DNA of 36,065 nucleotides, taken from the NCBI GenBank assembly GCA_009392515.1, contig VFGE01000016.1, positions 1 through 36,065 of the forward strand. Direction: 5' to 3'. The position numbers and the translations under genes were made by a program. The notes under the pieces are model-generated. The model did no database searches. It was given only the letters and a program-made list of their open reading frames with translations, and had not been told where the DNA came from. The DNA comes from SAR202 cluster bacterium. GTDB taxonomy: Bacteria; Chloroflexota; Dehalococcoidia; Lucifugimonadales; UBA6952. Each line of letters opens with the position of its first letter. Position 1 is the stretch's first letter. Shown in pieces: positions 8,116 through 16,394 of the stretch.

Positions 8116-9498
8116 TTATGGTCGTAATAGATCTCTTAAATCCCTAACATTACCTAAAGATTCTAAATTCCATATAGTATCAATCAATTGATCAGTTTTA
8201 TCTTTTCCAATTACCATCTCTAAAAGTGGTCGTTCCTTAATTTCCACTTCCTCTGTGCTTAATGGATCTTCCATAGCACCTTTTACTACTACAACATGAT
8301 TTCGATATTTTTCACCATTAGTGTGATTAAATTCTACAACCCCTTGACGTGGACTTTCTGGAGTAATGAGACTAGGATCAGTTTCAACTTGAATTTTGTT
8401 CATAATCTGTACGACATCATCATTTGACATACGATCAAAATCGTGACCTGCTTCAAAAGATAAACCTCTATCTAATAAACTTACTGCTAATAAATAACGC
8501 AGGTTTATATCGGGCATAGTTTGGGCATCACTTGTTAAGCGGCTATCACCATGTGCTAAATATACTGTCATATTATTTAAATCAGAAGGATTAACTTCAT
8601 GATCTCTTACAATATTAAGTAATGCATCTACAGGTGCTTGAATAGGCGACCCCACACAATATTTCTTTATGTTTGTATCCATTATTTCATAATGAGAACC
8701 CAACCCCTTAATTAACTCTGATCGGAAATGTTCTGAAGCAAAACAATCAAAAAAGTTATTTTGACCTTCTATCACATCCCAAACACCAGTAAATCCAGCT
8801 TCTACCATAGTAGCAGCAGTCGCACCACTTCTGCAGGGCATTCCTGCAAAATCAAAAGCTTTTTCAATATGTTCTAGATCTAATTGCCATGCTGTAATAC
8901 CAGATGCTTGCTGTGTAGTATAAGAAAGTAAATATCTAACCTTTTTTTCATCTAATTCAATGTGAGTTCCAGCAGCTGCTGCTGCTCCAAATACACCACC
9001 AATAGCATGACTACTAAATCCTCTTCCATGCATTCTTTGGAATGTACCTCCTCCAAAAGCTCTCATAAATCTTGCACACATGTCATATCCCAAAGCAATC
9101 GAATTCAAAAAGGTTTTTCCATCAGTTTGGTTTTTTTCCCCCATAGCAAGAGCAGGAGGTATAATTGTACATCCTGGATGAGTTCCTGACGCAGCATGAG
9201 AATCATCTGTTTCATCTGAATGTGCTAACATTCCATTGGCCAATGATGCTGTTACAGCATTTGTCAAAAAGTTAGTGCCTATGATTTGGGATTGATCTGA
9301 ACTACCCTGCAGTTTGGCATACTTAATAGCAAATTCCCCAGGTGGTAAAGTCGTTCCAGAAACCATCGCAGCTAACGTATCTAGAATATGATGTTTCGTT
9401 TTTAAAGCAACATTATCAGGTAAATCTGCCTTTTGAGCATCAATAAAATAATCTGCTAATTGTTTAATAATCGTATTATCTGTTTCAGACGAGCTCAT
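8116..9498 (-). CDS. MmgE/PrpD family protein (second, divergent copy)
   Basis: This is a second 460-residue MmgE/PrpD-fold protein, clearly different in sequence from the one at 6345-7727. Residues 93-109 read HSDETDDSHAASGTHPG, the H-x-DxDD...HPG pattern seen in the cis-aconitate decarboxylase/iminodisuccinate epimerase-like branch. Later landmarks are FKSHAIGG-like GRGFSSHAIGG, KKYCVGSPIQAPVDALL, and DINLRYLLAVSLLDRG. The start ATG has GGAGG six bases upstream. It is the last gene of a minus-strand run, 54 bases after dapA, so it could be transcribed with the dap genes. Substrate cannot be read from sequence; a lyase or epimerase acting on a small di- or tricarboxylate is likely from the family. 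Confidence 0.88.
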   Translation of the reverse strand: MSSSETDNTIIKQLADYFIDAQKADLPDNVALKTKHHILDTLAAMVSGTTLPPGEFAIKYAKLQGSSDQSQIIGTNFLTNAVTASLANGMLAHSDETDDSHAASGTHPGCTIIPPALAMGEKNQTDGKTFLNSIALGYDMCARFMRAFGGGTFQRMHGRGFSSHAIGGVFGAAAAAGTHIELDEKKVRYLLSYTTQQASGITAWQLDLEHIEKAFDFAGMPCRSGATAATMVEAGFTGVWDVIEGQNNFFDCFASEHFRSELIKGLGSHYEIMDTNIKKYCVGSPIQAPVDALLNIVRDHEVNPSDLNNMTVYLAHGDSRLTSDAQTMPDINLRYLLAVSLLDRGLSFEAGHDFDRMSNDDVVQIMNKIQVETDPSLITPESPRQGVVEFNHTNGEKYRNHVVVVKGAMEDPLSTEEVEIKERPLLEMVIGKDKTDQLIDTIWNLESLGNVRDLRDLLRP

Positions 9499-9552
9499 AG
9501 GTATCCTCCAAATATTTTAATCTTACATTCGAATTTATAAAATATGCTGTAA

Positions 9553-10443
9553 TTAAACTGGTAAGTCTATTTCATATTGAGATAATAAATTTTCCAGAAA
9601 AGCTTTTGTGGTTTCATCTACTTCATCCAATGGTAAACGAGTATGTCCAGCAGGAAAACCTACAGAATTTACACAATATTTCACTGGAATAGGATTAGCT
9701 ACAGTAAACAATCCTTTTGATATGGGTAGCAGCTTACGATGTAGTGATGCTGCACCGCTTATACTGCCATCTAGTAACATTTGTATCATAGATTTTATTT
9801 GCAAACCTACTAAATGACTAGCAACACTTATAATTCCATATCCTCCTAAACACATAATGGAAAAAGTATCAGAATCATTCCCGCTCCAAACTTTAAAGTC
9901 TTCATTAGTGCCATCAATAATATAAGATATTTGATCAAAATCAGAACTTGCTTCTTTTATACCTACAATATTTGGAATTTGACTCAATCGAATCGTGGTC
10001 TCGGCATTTAAGTTAGTGATAGTACGACTAGGAACATTATATAAAATACATGGTAAATCAGTACTTTCAGCTATTGATCTAAAATGTTGATATAAACCTT
10101 CTTGAGTTGGTTTGTTATAATATGGAACAACTAGTAATAATGCATCAGCGCCAGCCTTTTTTGCTTCAGCACTCAACTCAATACTTTCTTTAGTACTATA
10201 ATTCCCGGTTCCAGCAATAACACTTTTACTATCTCCTAGTTCTTCTTTTATTTCAGAAAATAGTTTCATTTTTTCGATTGTAGATAGGGTAGGTGATTCT
10301 CCTGTGGTGCCAGATACTACTAATCCATCGCTACCTGATTCAACTAGAGCAGTTGCTAAACGTCTAGCATTTTTGTAATCAACTGAATCGTCAGAATCAA
10401 AAGGTGTTACCATAGCTGTAAACAAACGCCCCAAAGCAACCAT
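9553..10443 (-). CDS. dapA: 4-hydroxy-tetrahydrodipicolinate synthase
   Basis: DapA condenses pyruvate with aspartate semialdehyde, the first committed step of lysine and diaminopimelate synthesis. The 296-residue length is normal. The Schiff-base Lys163 is in GIKEASSD, Tyr135 in LYNVPSR (with Arg140), and the GTTGES loop is at 45-50, so the catalytic set is complete. AGGAG lies eight bases before the ATG. It follows asd by 53 bases on the minus strand, in the order rpsO-pnp-dapB-asd-dapA, which supports true DapA function for this copy. The DapA-like domain of the 16395-18527 fusion is a distant relative without the GTTGE loop. Confidence 0.96.
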   Translation of the reverse strand: MVALGRLFTAMVTPFDSDDSVDYKNARRLATALVESGSDGLVVSGTTGESPTLSTIEKMKLFSEIKEELGDSKSVIAGTGNYSTKESIELSAEAKKAGADALLLVVPYYNKPTQEGLYQHFRSIAESTDLPCILYNVPSRTITNLNAETTIRLSQIPNIVGIKEASSDFDQISYIIDGTNEDFKVWSGNDSDTFSIMCLGGYGIISVASHLVGLQIKSMIQMLLDGSISGAASLHRKLLPISKGLFTVANPIPVKYCVNSVGFPAGHTRLPLDEVDETTKAFLENLLSQYEIDLPV

Positions 10444-10496
10444 TTGAATTACTCCTTGTTAAAATATGAATAGTTAGACAAGTTTATCATATTTAA

Positions 10497-11516
10497 TCAA
10501 GTATGCAATAAGTTTTGAGTAAGTATTTCTTCAGCAATTTGAATTGCATTAGTTGCTGCACCTTTACGAAGATTATCAGAGACTACCCACATGGCTATAC
10601 CATTAGGAGTAGATATATCTTTTCTAATTCTTCCTACATATACTTCATCTGATCCCGCTGAATTGCGAGCTAATGGATATAGATTTTGTTCAGGATTATC
10701 AATAACTGAAACACCAGGAAAATTCGATAATAATTCCTTTACAGTATCCACTTCCATAGCTTGACTAAACTCAATATGTAAAGATTCGCTATGTGATACA
10801 AATACAGGAACTCTTACACATGTTGCAGAAACTGCTAAATTGTCTGCATGCATAATTTTTTGAGTCTCTTCAACCATTTTACGTTCTTCTTTTGTATATC
10901 CATCTTCTAAGAATCCTTCTATATGAGGGATAACGTTATATCCTATTTCATGAGGATATACAGCCGGTGAGGTAATTAAACCATTATTTATCTGTTCAGT
11001 TTGTTGTTCTAACTCTTTCATCGCATTACCACCAGTACCAGAAACTGATTGATATGTATCCGCAACAACTCTTTTTATGGGGTTTTTAACGTGTAACGGA
11101 TAAAGTGCCATTACCATTTGTGTAGTAGAACAATTTGGTATTGCAACAATATTTTCATGATTTTTAAGATCATTTGCATTAACTTCTGGTATAACTAAAG
11201 GAACATGTTTTTCCATCCTAAATGCAGAGCTATCATCAATGACAATAGCTCCATGACTGGCTGCTATGGGCACAATATTTCTACTAACCTCAGTGGAAGC
11301 TGAAACAAATGCAAAGTCAGCATCATCAAAAATATCATCTGTGGCTTCTTCTACTATGAGATCAGCCCCATTAAATCGAATTTTTTTTCCTACAGATTTT
11401 GGAGAGGCACACACTTTAATATTACCAATCGGAAAATTTCTTTTTTCTAATAAGTCTAAAAATATCGTTCCAACTGTTCCAGTAGCACCAATGACTACTA
11501 TATTAGGATTATCCAT
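10497..11516 (-). CDS. asd: Aspartate-semialdehyde dehydrogenase
   Basis: Asd reduces aspartyl phosphate with NADPH to aspartate semialdehyde, the branch point for lysine, threonine and methionine. The 339 residues include the NADP loop GATGTVG (10-16), catalytic Cys129 in IPNCSTT, the conserved Gln in DTYQSVSGTG, and the substrate/His region RVPVFVSHSESLHIEF. GAGGT lies about nine bases before the ATG. It is 24 bases downstream of dapB and upstream of dapA on the same strand, so it supplies the substrate of its neighbour. No aspartate kinase gene is in the window. Confidence 0.97.
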   Translation of the reverse strand: MDNPNIVVIGATGTVGTIFLDLLEKRNFPIGNIKVCASPKSVGKKIRFNGADLIVEEATDDIFDDADFAFVSASTEVSRNIVPIAASHGAIVIDDSSAFRMEKHVPLVIPEVNANDLKNHENIVAIPNCSTTQMVMALYPLHVKNPIKRVVADTYQSVSGTGGNAMKELEQQTEQINNGLITSPAVYPHEIGYNVIPHIEGFLEDGYTKEERKMVEETQKIMHADNLAVSATCVRVPVFVSHSESLHIEFSQAMEVDTVKELLSNFPGVSVIDNPEQNLYPLARNSAGSDEVYVGRIRKDISTPNGIAMWVVSDNLRKGAATNAIQIAEEILTQNLLHT

Positions 11517-11540
11517 TTAGTATTACCTCGCTGATATAAA

Positions 11541-12344
11541 TTATTTAAGATCTAGAATAGTTTCTAATCCGTTAACTAAACCTTTAATCTTGGTTATTTT
11601 TTTTAGTGATATAGAAATAGCTGGTATATAGCATTCCCTACTCAATGTATCATGTCTTAATGAAAGGGTTTGTCCACTAGATCCAAAAACAACCTCATGT
11701 TGAGCTAACTTTCCAGGTAAACGCACGCTATGGATATTTACTGTATTGTAATCGCCACCTCTAGTACCTTTAATCGTTTCTTTATGTGTTGGAGGTTGAA
11801 TAAATTTTTTGCCATCGCTAATAGACTTTGCTAAAGAAAGAGCTGTACCTGAAGGGGCATCTACTTTCTGCTCATGATGTGATTCAATAATTTCCACATA
11901 ATCAAAAAAATTCGCAGCTATACTGGCAATATGGGTTAAAATAACCGCACCAAGTGCAAAATTAGGTGCGACCAAAATACCAATATTCCCAGAATTGGCT
12001 AAATTAGCTAATTCGTTCAGATCGTTATCATTCAAGCCTGAGGAACCAGTAACCATAGGAATTGAATTTGAACTACATATTTTGGCGGCCACCATACATG
12101 CTTGAGCATTTGTCAGATCAATTACCACATCTGGATTATAATTATTAACAGCGTAGGATATATCTGTTGTATAAGGAATAGAACCGTTTATACCATTAAC
12201 TACTACAGAATTTCCTCTATCTTTTGTCCCAACAAATCCAGCTATGGCTAAATCACTATCTTGTAGAATAGCTTCAGTAGCAATTAAACCCATCTTTCCC
12301 ATTGCTCCATGCACAATAACTTTTATTTTAGAATTATTATTCAT
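11541..12344 (-). CDS. dapB: 4-hydroxy-tetrahydrodipicolinate reductase
   Basis: DapB reduces the DapA product with NAD(P)H to tetrahydrodipicolinate. The 267-residue protein starts with the nucleotide-binding VIVHGAMGKMG and has the signature ESHHEQKVDAPSGTAL with the catalytic His-His and Lys. GTRGGDYNTVNIHSVRLPG follows, as usual. It is 19 bases after pnp on the minus strand. Only a weak ribosome site (GAGTGA) precedes the ATG, so expression may depend on read-through from pnp. Together with asd and dapA this gives three consecutive steps of the pathway. Confidence 0.97.
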   Translation of the reverse strand: MNNNSKIKVIVHGAMGKMGLIATEAILQDSDLAIAGFVGTKDRGNSVVVNGINGSIPYTTDISYAVNNYNPDVVIDLTNAQACMVAAKICSSNSIPMVTGSSGLNDNDLNELANLANSGNIGILVAPNFALGAVILTHIASIAANFFDYVEIIESHHEQKVDAPSGTALSLAKSISDGKKFIQPPTHKETIKGTRGGDYNTVNIHSVRLPGKLAQHEVVFGSSGQTLSLRHDTLSRECYIPAISISLKKITKIKGLVNGLETILDLK

Positions 12345-12363
12345 GAGAAATCACTCTATATAA

Positions 12364-14541
12364 TTAAAAACGTTTCTTATTGTCTCGCCTATCGCGTCGG
12401 TTATTATTAGATCTGCCTTTATAATTTTGCTCTCTATCGCCTGATGATTCTGATTCTTCATCTGAGTCATCAGCATAAACAGCTTTTCGTGATAAATTTA
12501 CTCTACCTTGTTGATCTATCTCTTTTACCAATACTGTTATCTCGTCACCCACATCAACTTCGTCAGTAACATTTTCAACCCTGTGGGTTGCAAGCTGACT
12601 TATATGAACCAAACCTTCTTTACCAGGCAATACTTCAACAAAAGCACCAAAATTCATTATGCGCGTGACTTTACCAGTATATATTTCTCCGACTTCTATT
12701 TCTTTAACTAATGATTGAATAGCAAATATGGCAGCGTCAGCACTACTTTGATCTGAAGACCCAACTACCACTGTACCATCATCACTTACATCAATTGATA
12801 CATTATAATCTTGGATCATACCTCTTATAGTTTTTCCACCAGGTCCGATAACAGTTCCTATCTTTTCTGCAGGAACGCTAATTTTTATCATTCTTGGAGC
12901 ATAAGGATTCATATCGACCCTTGGAGAATCAATCACTTCTAACATAGCGTCCAATATCCTATAACGTGCATCTTTAGCTTTGCCTAAAGCATCTTTCATT
13001 ATTTCAAAATTAATTCCTTGGACTTTTACATCCATTTGCAAAGCGGTAATTCCTTCTCTTGATCCAGCAACCTTGAAATCCATATCTCCCTGAAAATCTT
13101 CTATTCCTTGAATATCAGTCAAAACTGCATAACTACTAGAATCATCAGATAAAATTAATCCCATTGCTATTCCTGCAACTGGACTTTTAATTGGTACACC
13201 TGCATCCATTAATGAAAGAGTACTACCACAAACGCTTCCCATAGATGTGCTTCCATTTGAACTTAAAACTTCTGATACTATTCTAATAGCGTAAGGAAAG
13301 TCTTCTTCTGAAGGTATAACTGGTTCTAAAGCACGTTCTGCCAAAGCTCCATGTCCAATTTCTCTACGACCTGTACCTATTCTTCGCACTTCTCCTGTTG
13401 AATAAGGCATAAAGTTATAATGATGCATATAACGTTTTGTTTCCTCTGGACTTAAATTATCCAAATTTTGCACCATACTCAAGCCAGCAAGTGTTGCCAC
13501 CGATAGAACCTGAGTCTGACCTCGTTGAAACAGACCGGTTCCATGTGTTCTAGGCAAAATTCCAACTTCAATAGACAATGGTCGTATTTCATCTACACCT
13601 CTACCATCTGGTCGTTTGCCATCATCTAAGATTTTGTTTCTCATAGTCTTTTTTAAGATCTTTTCGAATCCCTCATTTATGTCAGAGGATTCATATTTTT
13701 CCACAAGCTTTTCATTTAATTCATCTTGCATATCATCCAAAACTTGGTTTCTCTCGCCCTTGGCTGCGCCTTCGTCAAAAATTGCTTTAACTCTATCGCC
13801 AACCAATTCTTTAATGTCGCCTTCGAGACCTTCGATTTCTGCTGCAGGTATAAATTCAATTTTTTCTTTACCACAAGTATTTTTTATTTCTTCAATAAAT
13901 TGAATTATTTCTGAATTTACCTCCCTACCTTTTTCTAAAGCATCAAGCATAATATCTTCTGGTAATTCTGATGCTCCAGCTTCAACCATAACAACTGCCT
14001 CATTTGTACTCGAAATAGTCAAGTCTAAAGAACCTTGGGTTATTTGATCATAAGTAGGATTAACAACAAATTCCGAATCTATATAGCCAATACGACATCC
14101 TGCAACTGGGCCACTAAAAGGTATCTCAGAAAGGGATAAAACTACTGATGCACCTACAATGGCAAGAATATCTAAAGGGTTTTCTTGGTCGTGGGAAACT
14201 GCTGAAATTATAACCTGTACTTCATTTCTAAAACCTTTTGGAAATAAAGGCCTAATTGATCGATCTGTTACGCGTGAAGTTAAGATAGCATTAGTGGGTG
14301 GTCGAGCTTCTCTTCTGAAAAAGCTACCTGGTATCTTACCAATTGCATAAAGCCTTTCTTCATAATCAACGGTAAGAGGGAAAAAATCCATTCCCTCCCT
14401 TGCATCCGCAGTACAAACTGTTGCTAACACAACAGATTCACCATAGGTTACTAATGCAGCAGCTGAAGCTTGTTCTGCAAATTTGCCTACTTCAATTTTT
14501 AATTCTTTGCCACCTACAACTTTGGAAAAAATCTGGGACAT
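12364..14541 (-). CDS. pnp: Polyribonucleotide nucleotidyltransferase (PNPase)
   Basis: PNPase degrades RNA 3' to 5' with phosphate, or adds tails in reverse, as a ring-shaped trimer. The 725 residues hold two RNase PH domains (about 1-215 and 320-545), the second with DFQGDMDFKVAGSREGIT carrying the conserved acidic residues. A KH domain follows, with GPGGKTIRG in the GxxG loop near 570. An S1 domain starts near 625 (GEIYTGKVTRIMNFGAFVEV). The C-terminal tail is rich in Arg, Asn and Asp, typical of a disordered RNA-binding end. AGGAG sits six bases before the ATG. It follows rpsO and the hairpin at 14589-14626, the classical arrangement in which pnp expression depends partly on read-through. 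Confidence 0.98.
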   Translation of the reverse strand: MSQIFSKVVGGKELKIEVGKFAEQASAAALVTYGESVVLATVCTADAREGMDFFPLTVDYEERLYAIGKIPGSFFRREARPPTNAILTSRVTDRSIRPLFPKGFRNEVQVIISAVSHDQENPLDILAIVGASVVLSLSEIPFSGPVAGCRIGYIDSEFVVNPTYDQITQGSLDLTISSTNEAVVMVEAGASELPEDIMLDALEKGREVNSEIIQFIEEIKNTCGKEKIEFIPAAEIEGLEGDIKELVGDRVKAIFDEGAAKGERNQVLDDMQDELNEKLVEKYESSDINEGFEKILKKTMRNKILDDGKRPDGRGVDEIRPLSIEVGILPRTHGTGLFQRGQTQVLSVATLAGLSMVQNLDNLSPEETKRYMHHYNFMPYSTGEVRRIGTGRREIGHGALAERALEPVIPSEEDFPYAIRIVSEVLSSNGSTSMGSVCGSTLSLMDAGVPIKSPVAGIAMGLILSDDSSSYAVLTDIQGIEDFQGDMDFKVAGSREGITALQMDVKVQGINFEIMKDALGKAKDARYRILDAMLEVIDSPRVDMNPYAPRMIKISVPAEKIGTVIGPGGKTIRGMIQDYNVSIDVSDDGTVVVGSSDQSSADAAIFAIQSLVKEIEVGEIYTGKVTRIMNFGAFVEVLPGKEGLVHISQLATHRVENVTDEVDVGDEITVLVKEIDQQGRVNLSRKAVYADDSDEESESSGDREQNYKGRSNNNRRDRRDNKKRF

Positions 14542-14588
14542 AAAAAACTCCTAACTTTAATTAGCGAGAGCACATTGGTAAATAAATT

Positions 14589-14626
14589 GAAATAAAAATA
14601 CCTCTACAAGAATTTGAAGAGGTATT
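14589..14626 (-). terminator. Intrinsic-terminator-like hairpin between rpsO and pnp
   Basis: A nine-base perfect inverted repeat, AATACCTCT (14626-14618 read on the minus strand) and AGAGGTATT (14605-14597), encloses a 12-base loop and is followed by a T-rich tract (14596-14590). The right arm overlaps the rpsO stop codon. It looks like a partial Rho-independent terminator; since pnp lies 50 bases further on, it may attenuate read-through or serve as an RNase processing site, as known for rpsO-pnp in E. coli. Confidence 0.72.
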
Positions 14627-14891
14627 ATCTCCTGATGCCTAAGCGGCTAATAAGAGCCCTGTATTCAGAAACGTCATTTTGACTTACGTATCGTAGTAAG
14701 CGACGTCTTCTTCCGACTAGTTGCATAAGACCACGTCGACACTGAAAATCCTTATGGTTGGCTCGTAAATGATCAGTCAATCTATTAATTCTTTCTGTTA
14801 ATAGTGCGACTTGAACCTCTGATGAACCTGTATCAGTATCATGTTTCTGGTAATCTTTTATTACTGAATTCTTTATTTCTTGAGTAACCAT
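14625..14891 (-). CDS. rpsO: 30S ribosomal protein S15
   Basis: S15 is a primary 16S rRNA binding protein of the small subunit. The 88-residue protein is full length and shows the conserved [35 protein letters not shown] and [10 protein letters not shown] segments. It starts the minus-strand run rpsO-pnp-dapB-asd-dapA. A good extended promoter is present upstream (14946-14974). AAAGGA sits very close to the ATG. Its stop lies inside the hairpin at 14597-14626. Confidence 0.98.
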   Translation of the reverse strand: MVTQEIKNSVIKDYQKHDTDTGSSEVQVALLTERINRLTDHLRANHKDFQCRRGLMQLVGRRRRLLRYVSQNDVSEYRALISRLGIRR

Positions 14892-14945
14892 AATCCTTTA
14901 AGGTTTTTTATATACTTTCACTTTGCTTTATTATTACAATAAGAA

Positions 14946-14974
14946 AATATAACATATGGTAATATTTAAATCAA
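14946..14974 (-). promoter_or_regulatory. Promoter of the rpsO-pnp-dap unit
   Basis: On the minus strand, TTGATT (14974-14969) and TATATT (14951-14946) are spaced by exactly 17 bases, with a TGn extension before the -10 (TGTTATATT). The predicted start would give a leader of roughly 45-50 bases before the rpsO ATG. Confidence 0.58.
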
Positions 14975-15028
14975 ATTTACATTCTATATTTAGGTATTCA
15001 TTGATAATACTAATTGTTCGAGGTTAGG

Positions 15029-16264
15029 ATGGACGCAGAAATAATTGCATCAGGTACAGAATTACTAATGGGGGAGACCCAAGACACGAATTCCTCTTTT
15101 TTAAGTTTACATTTGCCTAGTGTAGGTTTACAAGTAAGAAAAATTACCATAATCGGTGATGATTTTGAAGAATATAGTGAAGCCTTACACAAAGCTTGGG
15201 AAAAGTCATCATTTGTTTTCACAACTGGTGGTCTAGGCCCTACAAAAGATGACCTTACAAGAGAAGCTATTGCAGATCTTGTAAATGAAAAACCTTCTGT
15301 AAACGAAGAACAATTGAAAATCCTAAAAAGTTTTTTTTCTGCTAGGAATTCCGATATGCCTGAAACTAATATTAAACAATCTTGGCTAATTCCCTCGGCA
15401 ACTGCTATAAGTAATCCAAATGGGACTGCACCTGGATGGTGGGTAGAAAAAAATAATAAATTCGTTATAGCAATGCCTGGGCCTCCACGAGAATTGTATC
15501 CAATGTGGGAAAATGAAATAAAGCCAAAACTTATATCCTTACTAGATAATGAAGTAGTAATGACTAGGTCATATAAAACCATTGGATTATCCGAAGCTAG
15601 AATTGATGAAATGGCATCTCCAATTTTAGGTGATGAAAATCCTTATGTAGGAATTTATGCTAAAGAAGACGGAATACACATAAGAGCTATTGCTAAAGCA
15701 AAAGATCAGAATAAAGCATTAGATATTCTTAAAAATATTGACGATAAAGTTGAACAAATTTTTGGTTCATATGTATGGGGAATAGACAATGAGTTACCTG
15801 AGGAATCTCTACTAAAACTTCTAATATCAAAAAAGAAAACTCTTGGTCTCATGGAATCATGTACAGCAGGAACTATCGCCAATAAAATTACTAATGTTAA
15901 CGGTAGCTCTAACTCACTTCATGGAGGATTGGTTTCGTACTCAGATGCCACTAAAATCCAATTTGGAATTAATGAAGATTCCATAACAAAATTCACTTCA
16001 ATTAGTGAAGAAGTATGTAGAGAAATGGCAATCAAAGCTAAAGATATTTTTAATGCAGATTATGGTATAGCTACGACAGGGATTGCAGGAAATCAACAAA
16101 TTAAAGACATAATCCCTGGAACAGTTTTTATCGGGATTGCTGATAACTCCAAAGTAAAAGTTTCTAAACATCTCTTTCCTTCCAATAATCGCAATGCTGT
16201 AAAAAATAGAGCATCAACTATGGCTATTCTTTCCCTGATTGATTTTATATCTGAAAACATATAA
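15029..16264 (+). CDS. cinA: CinA family protein (ADP-ribose pyrophosphatase/NMN deamidase type)
   Basis: This is a 411-residue two-domain CinA. The N-terminal half is a MoCF-like domain (DAEIIASGTELLMGETQDTN at the start, then TTGGLGPTKDDLTRE near residue 75), acting as an ADP-ribose-type pyrophosphatase in studied homologues. The C-terminal half (about 255-411) has LGLMESCTAGTIANKIT, TGIAG and PGTVFIGI, typical of the NMN/pyridine-nucleotide amidase domain. The start ATG 15029 is preferred to the in-frame TTG at 15014 because GAGG (15020-15023) lies five bases before it and family proteins begin M-x-AEII. The family is involved in salvage of pyridine nucleotides and was first named for competence. 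It is divergent from rpsO. Confidence 0.93.
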   Translation: MDAEIIASGTELLMGETQDTNSSFLSLHLPSVGLQVRKITIIGDDFEEYSEALHKAWEKSSFVFTTGGLGPTKDDLTREAIADLVNEKPSVNEEQLKILKSFFSARNSDMPETNIKQSWLIPSATAISNPNGTAPGWWVEKNNKFVIAMPGPPRELYPMWENEIKPKLISLLDNEVVMTRSYKTIGLSEARIDEMASPILGDENPYVGIYAKEDGIHIRAIAKAKDQNKALDILKNIDDKVEQIFGSYVWGIDNELPEESLLKLLISKKKTLGLMESCTAGTIANKITNVNGSSNSLHGGLVSYSDATKIQFGINEDSITKFTSISEEVCREMAIKAKDIFNADYGIATTGIAGNQQIKDIIPGTVFIGIADNSKVKVSKHLFPSNNRNAVKNRASTMAILSLIDFISENI

Positions 16265-16394
16265 AATCTTAGACTCAATGATTCGTTTTTTTTCATTGTT
16301 TTGTGATAAAATTAACTATGACTGTTGAAAATATTGCTTATGTGTGTAATTAAGTAATACATGCATTTTGTATCTAATTTATTAGGAGAATAAT

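Noticed and set aside
16277-16297. CAATGA...TCATTG inverted repeat after cinA, followed by T-rich DNA
   Set aside because: The stem is only six A/T-rich base pairs with the T-run in the loop, so it is not a convincing terminator.
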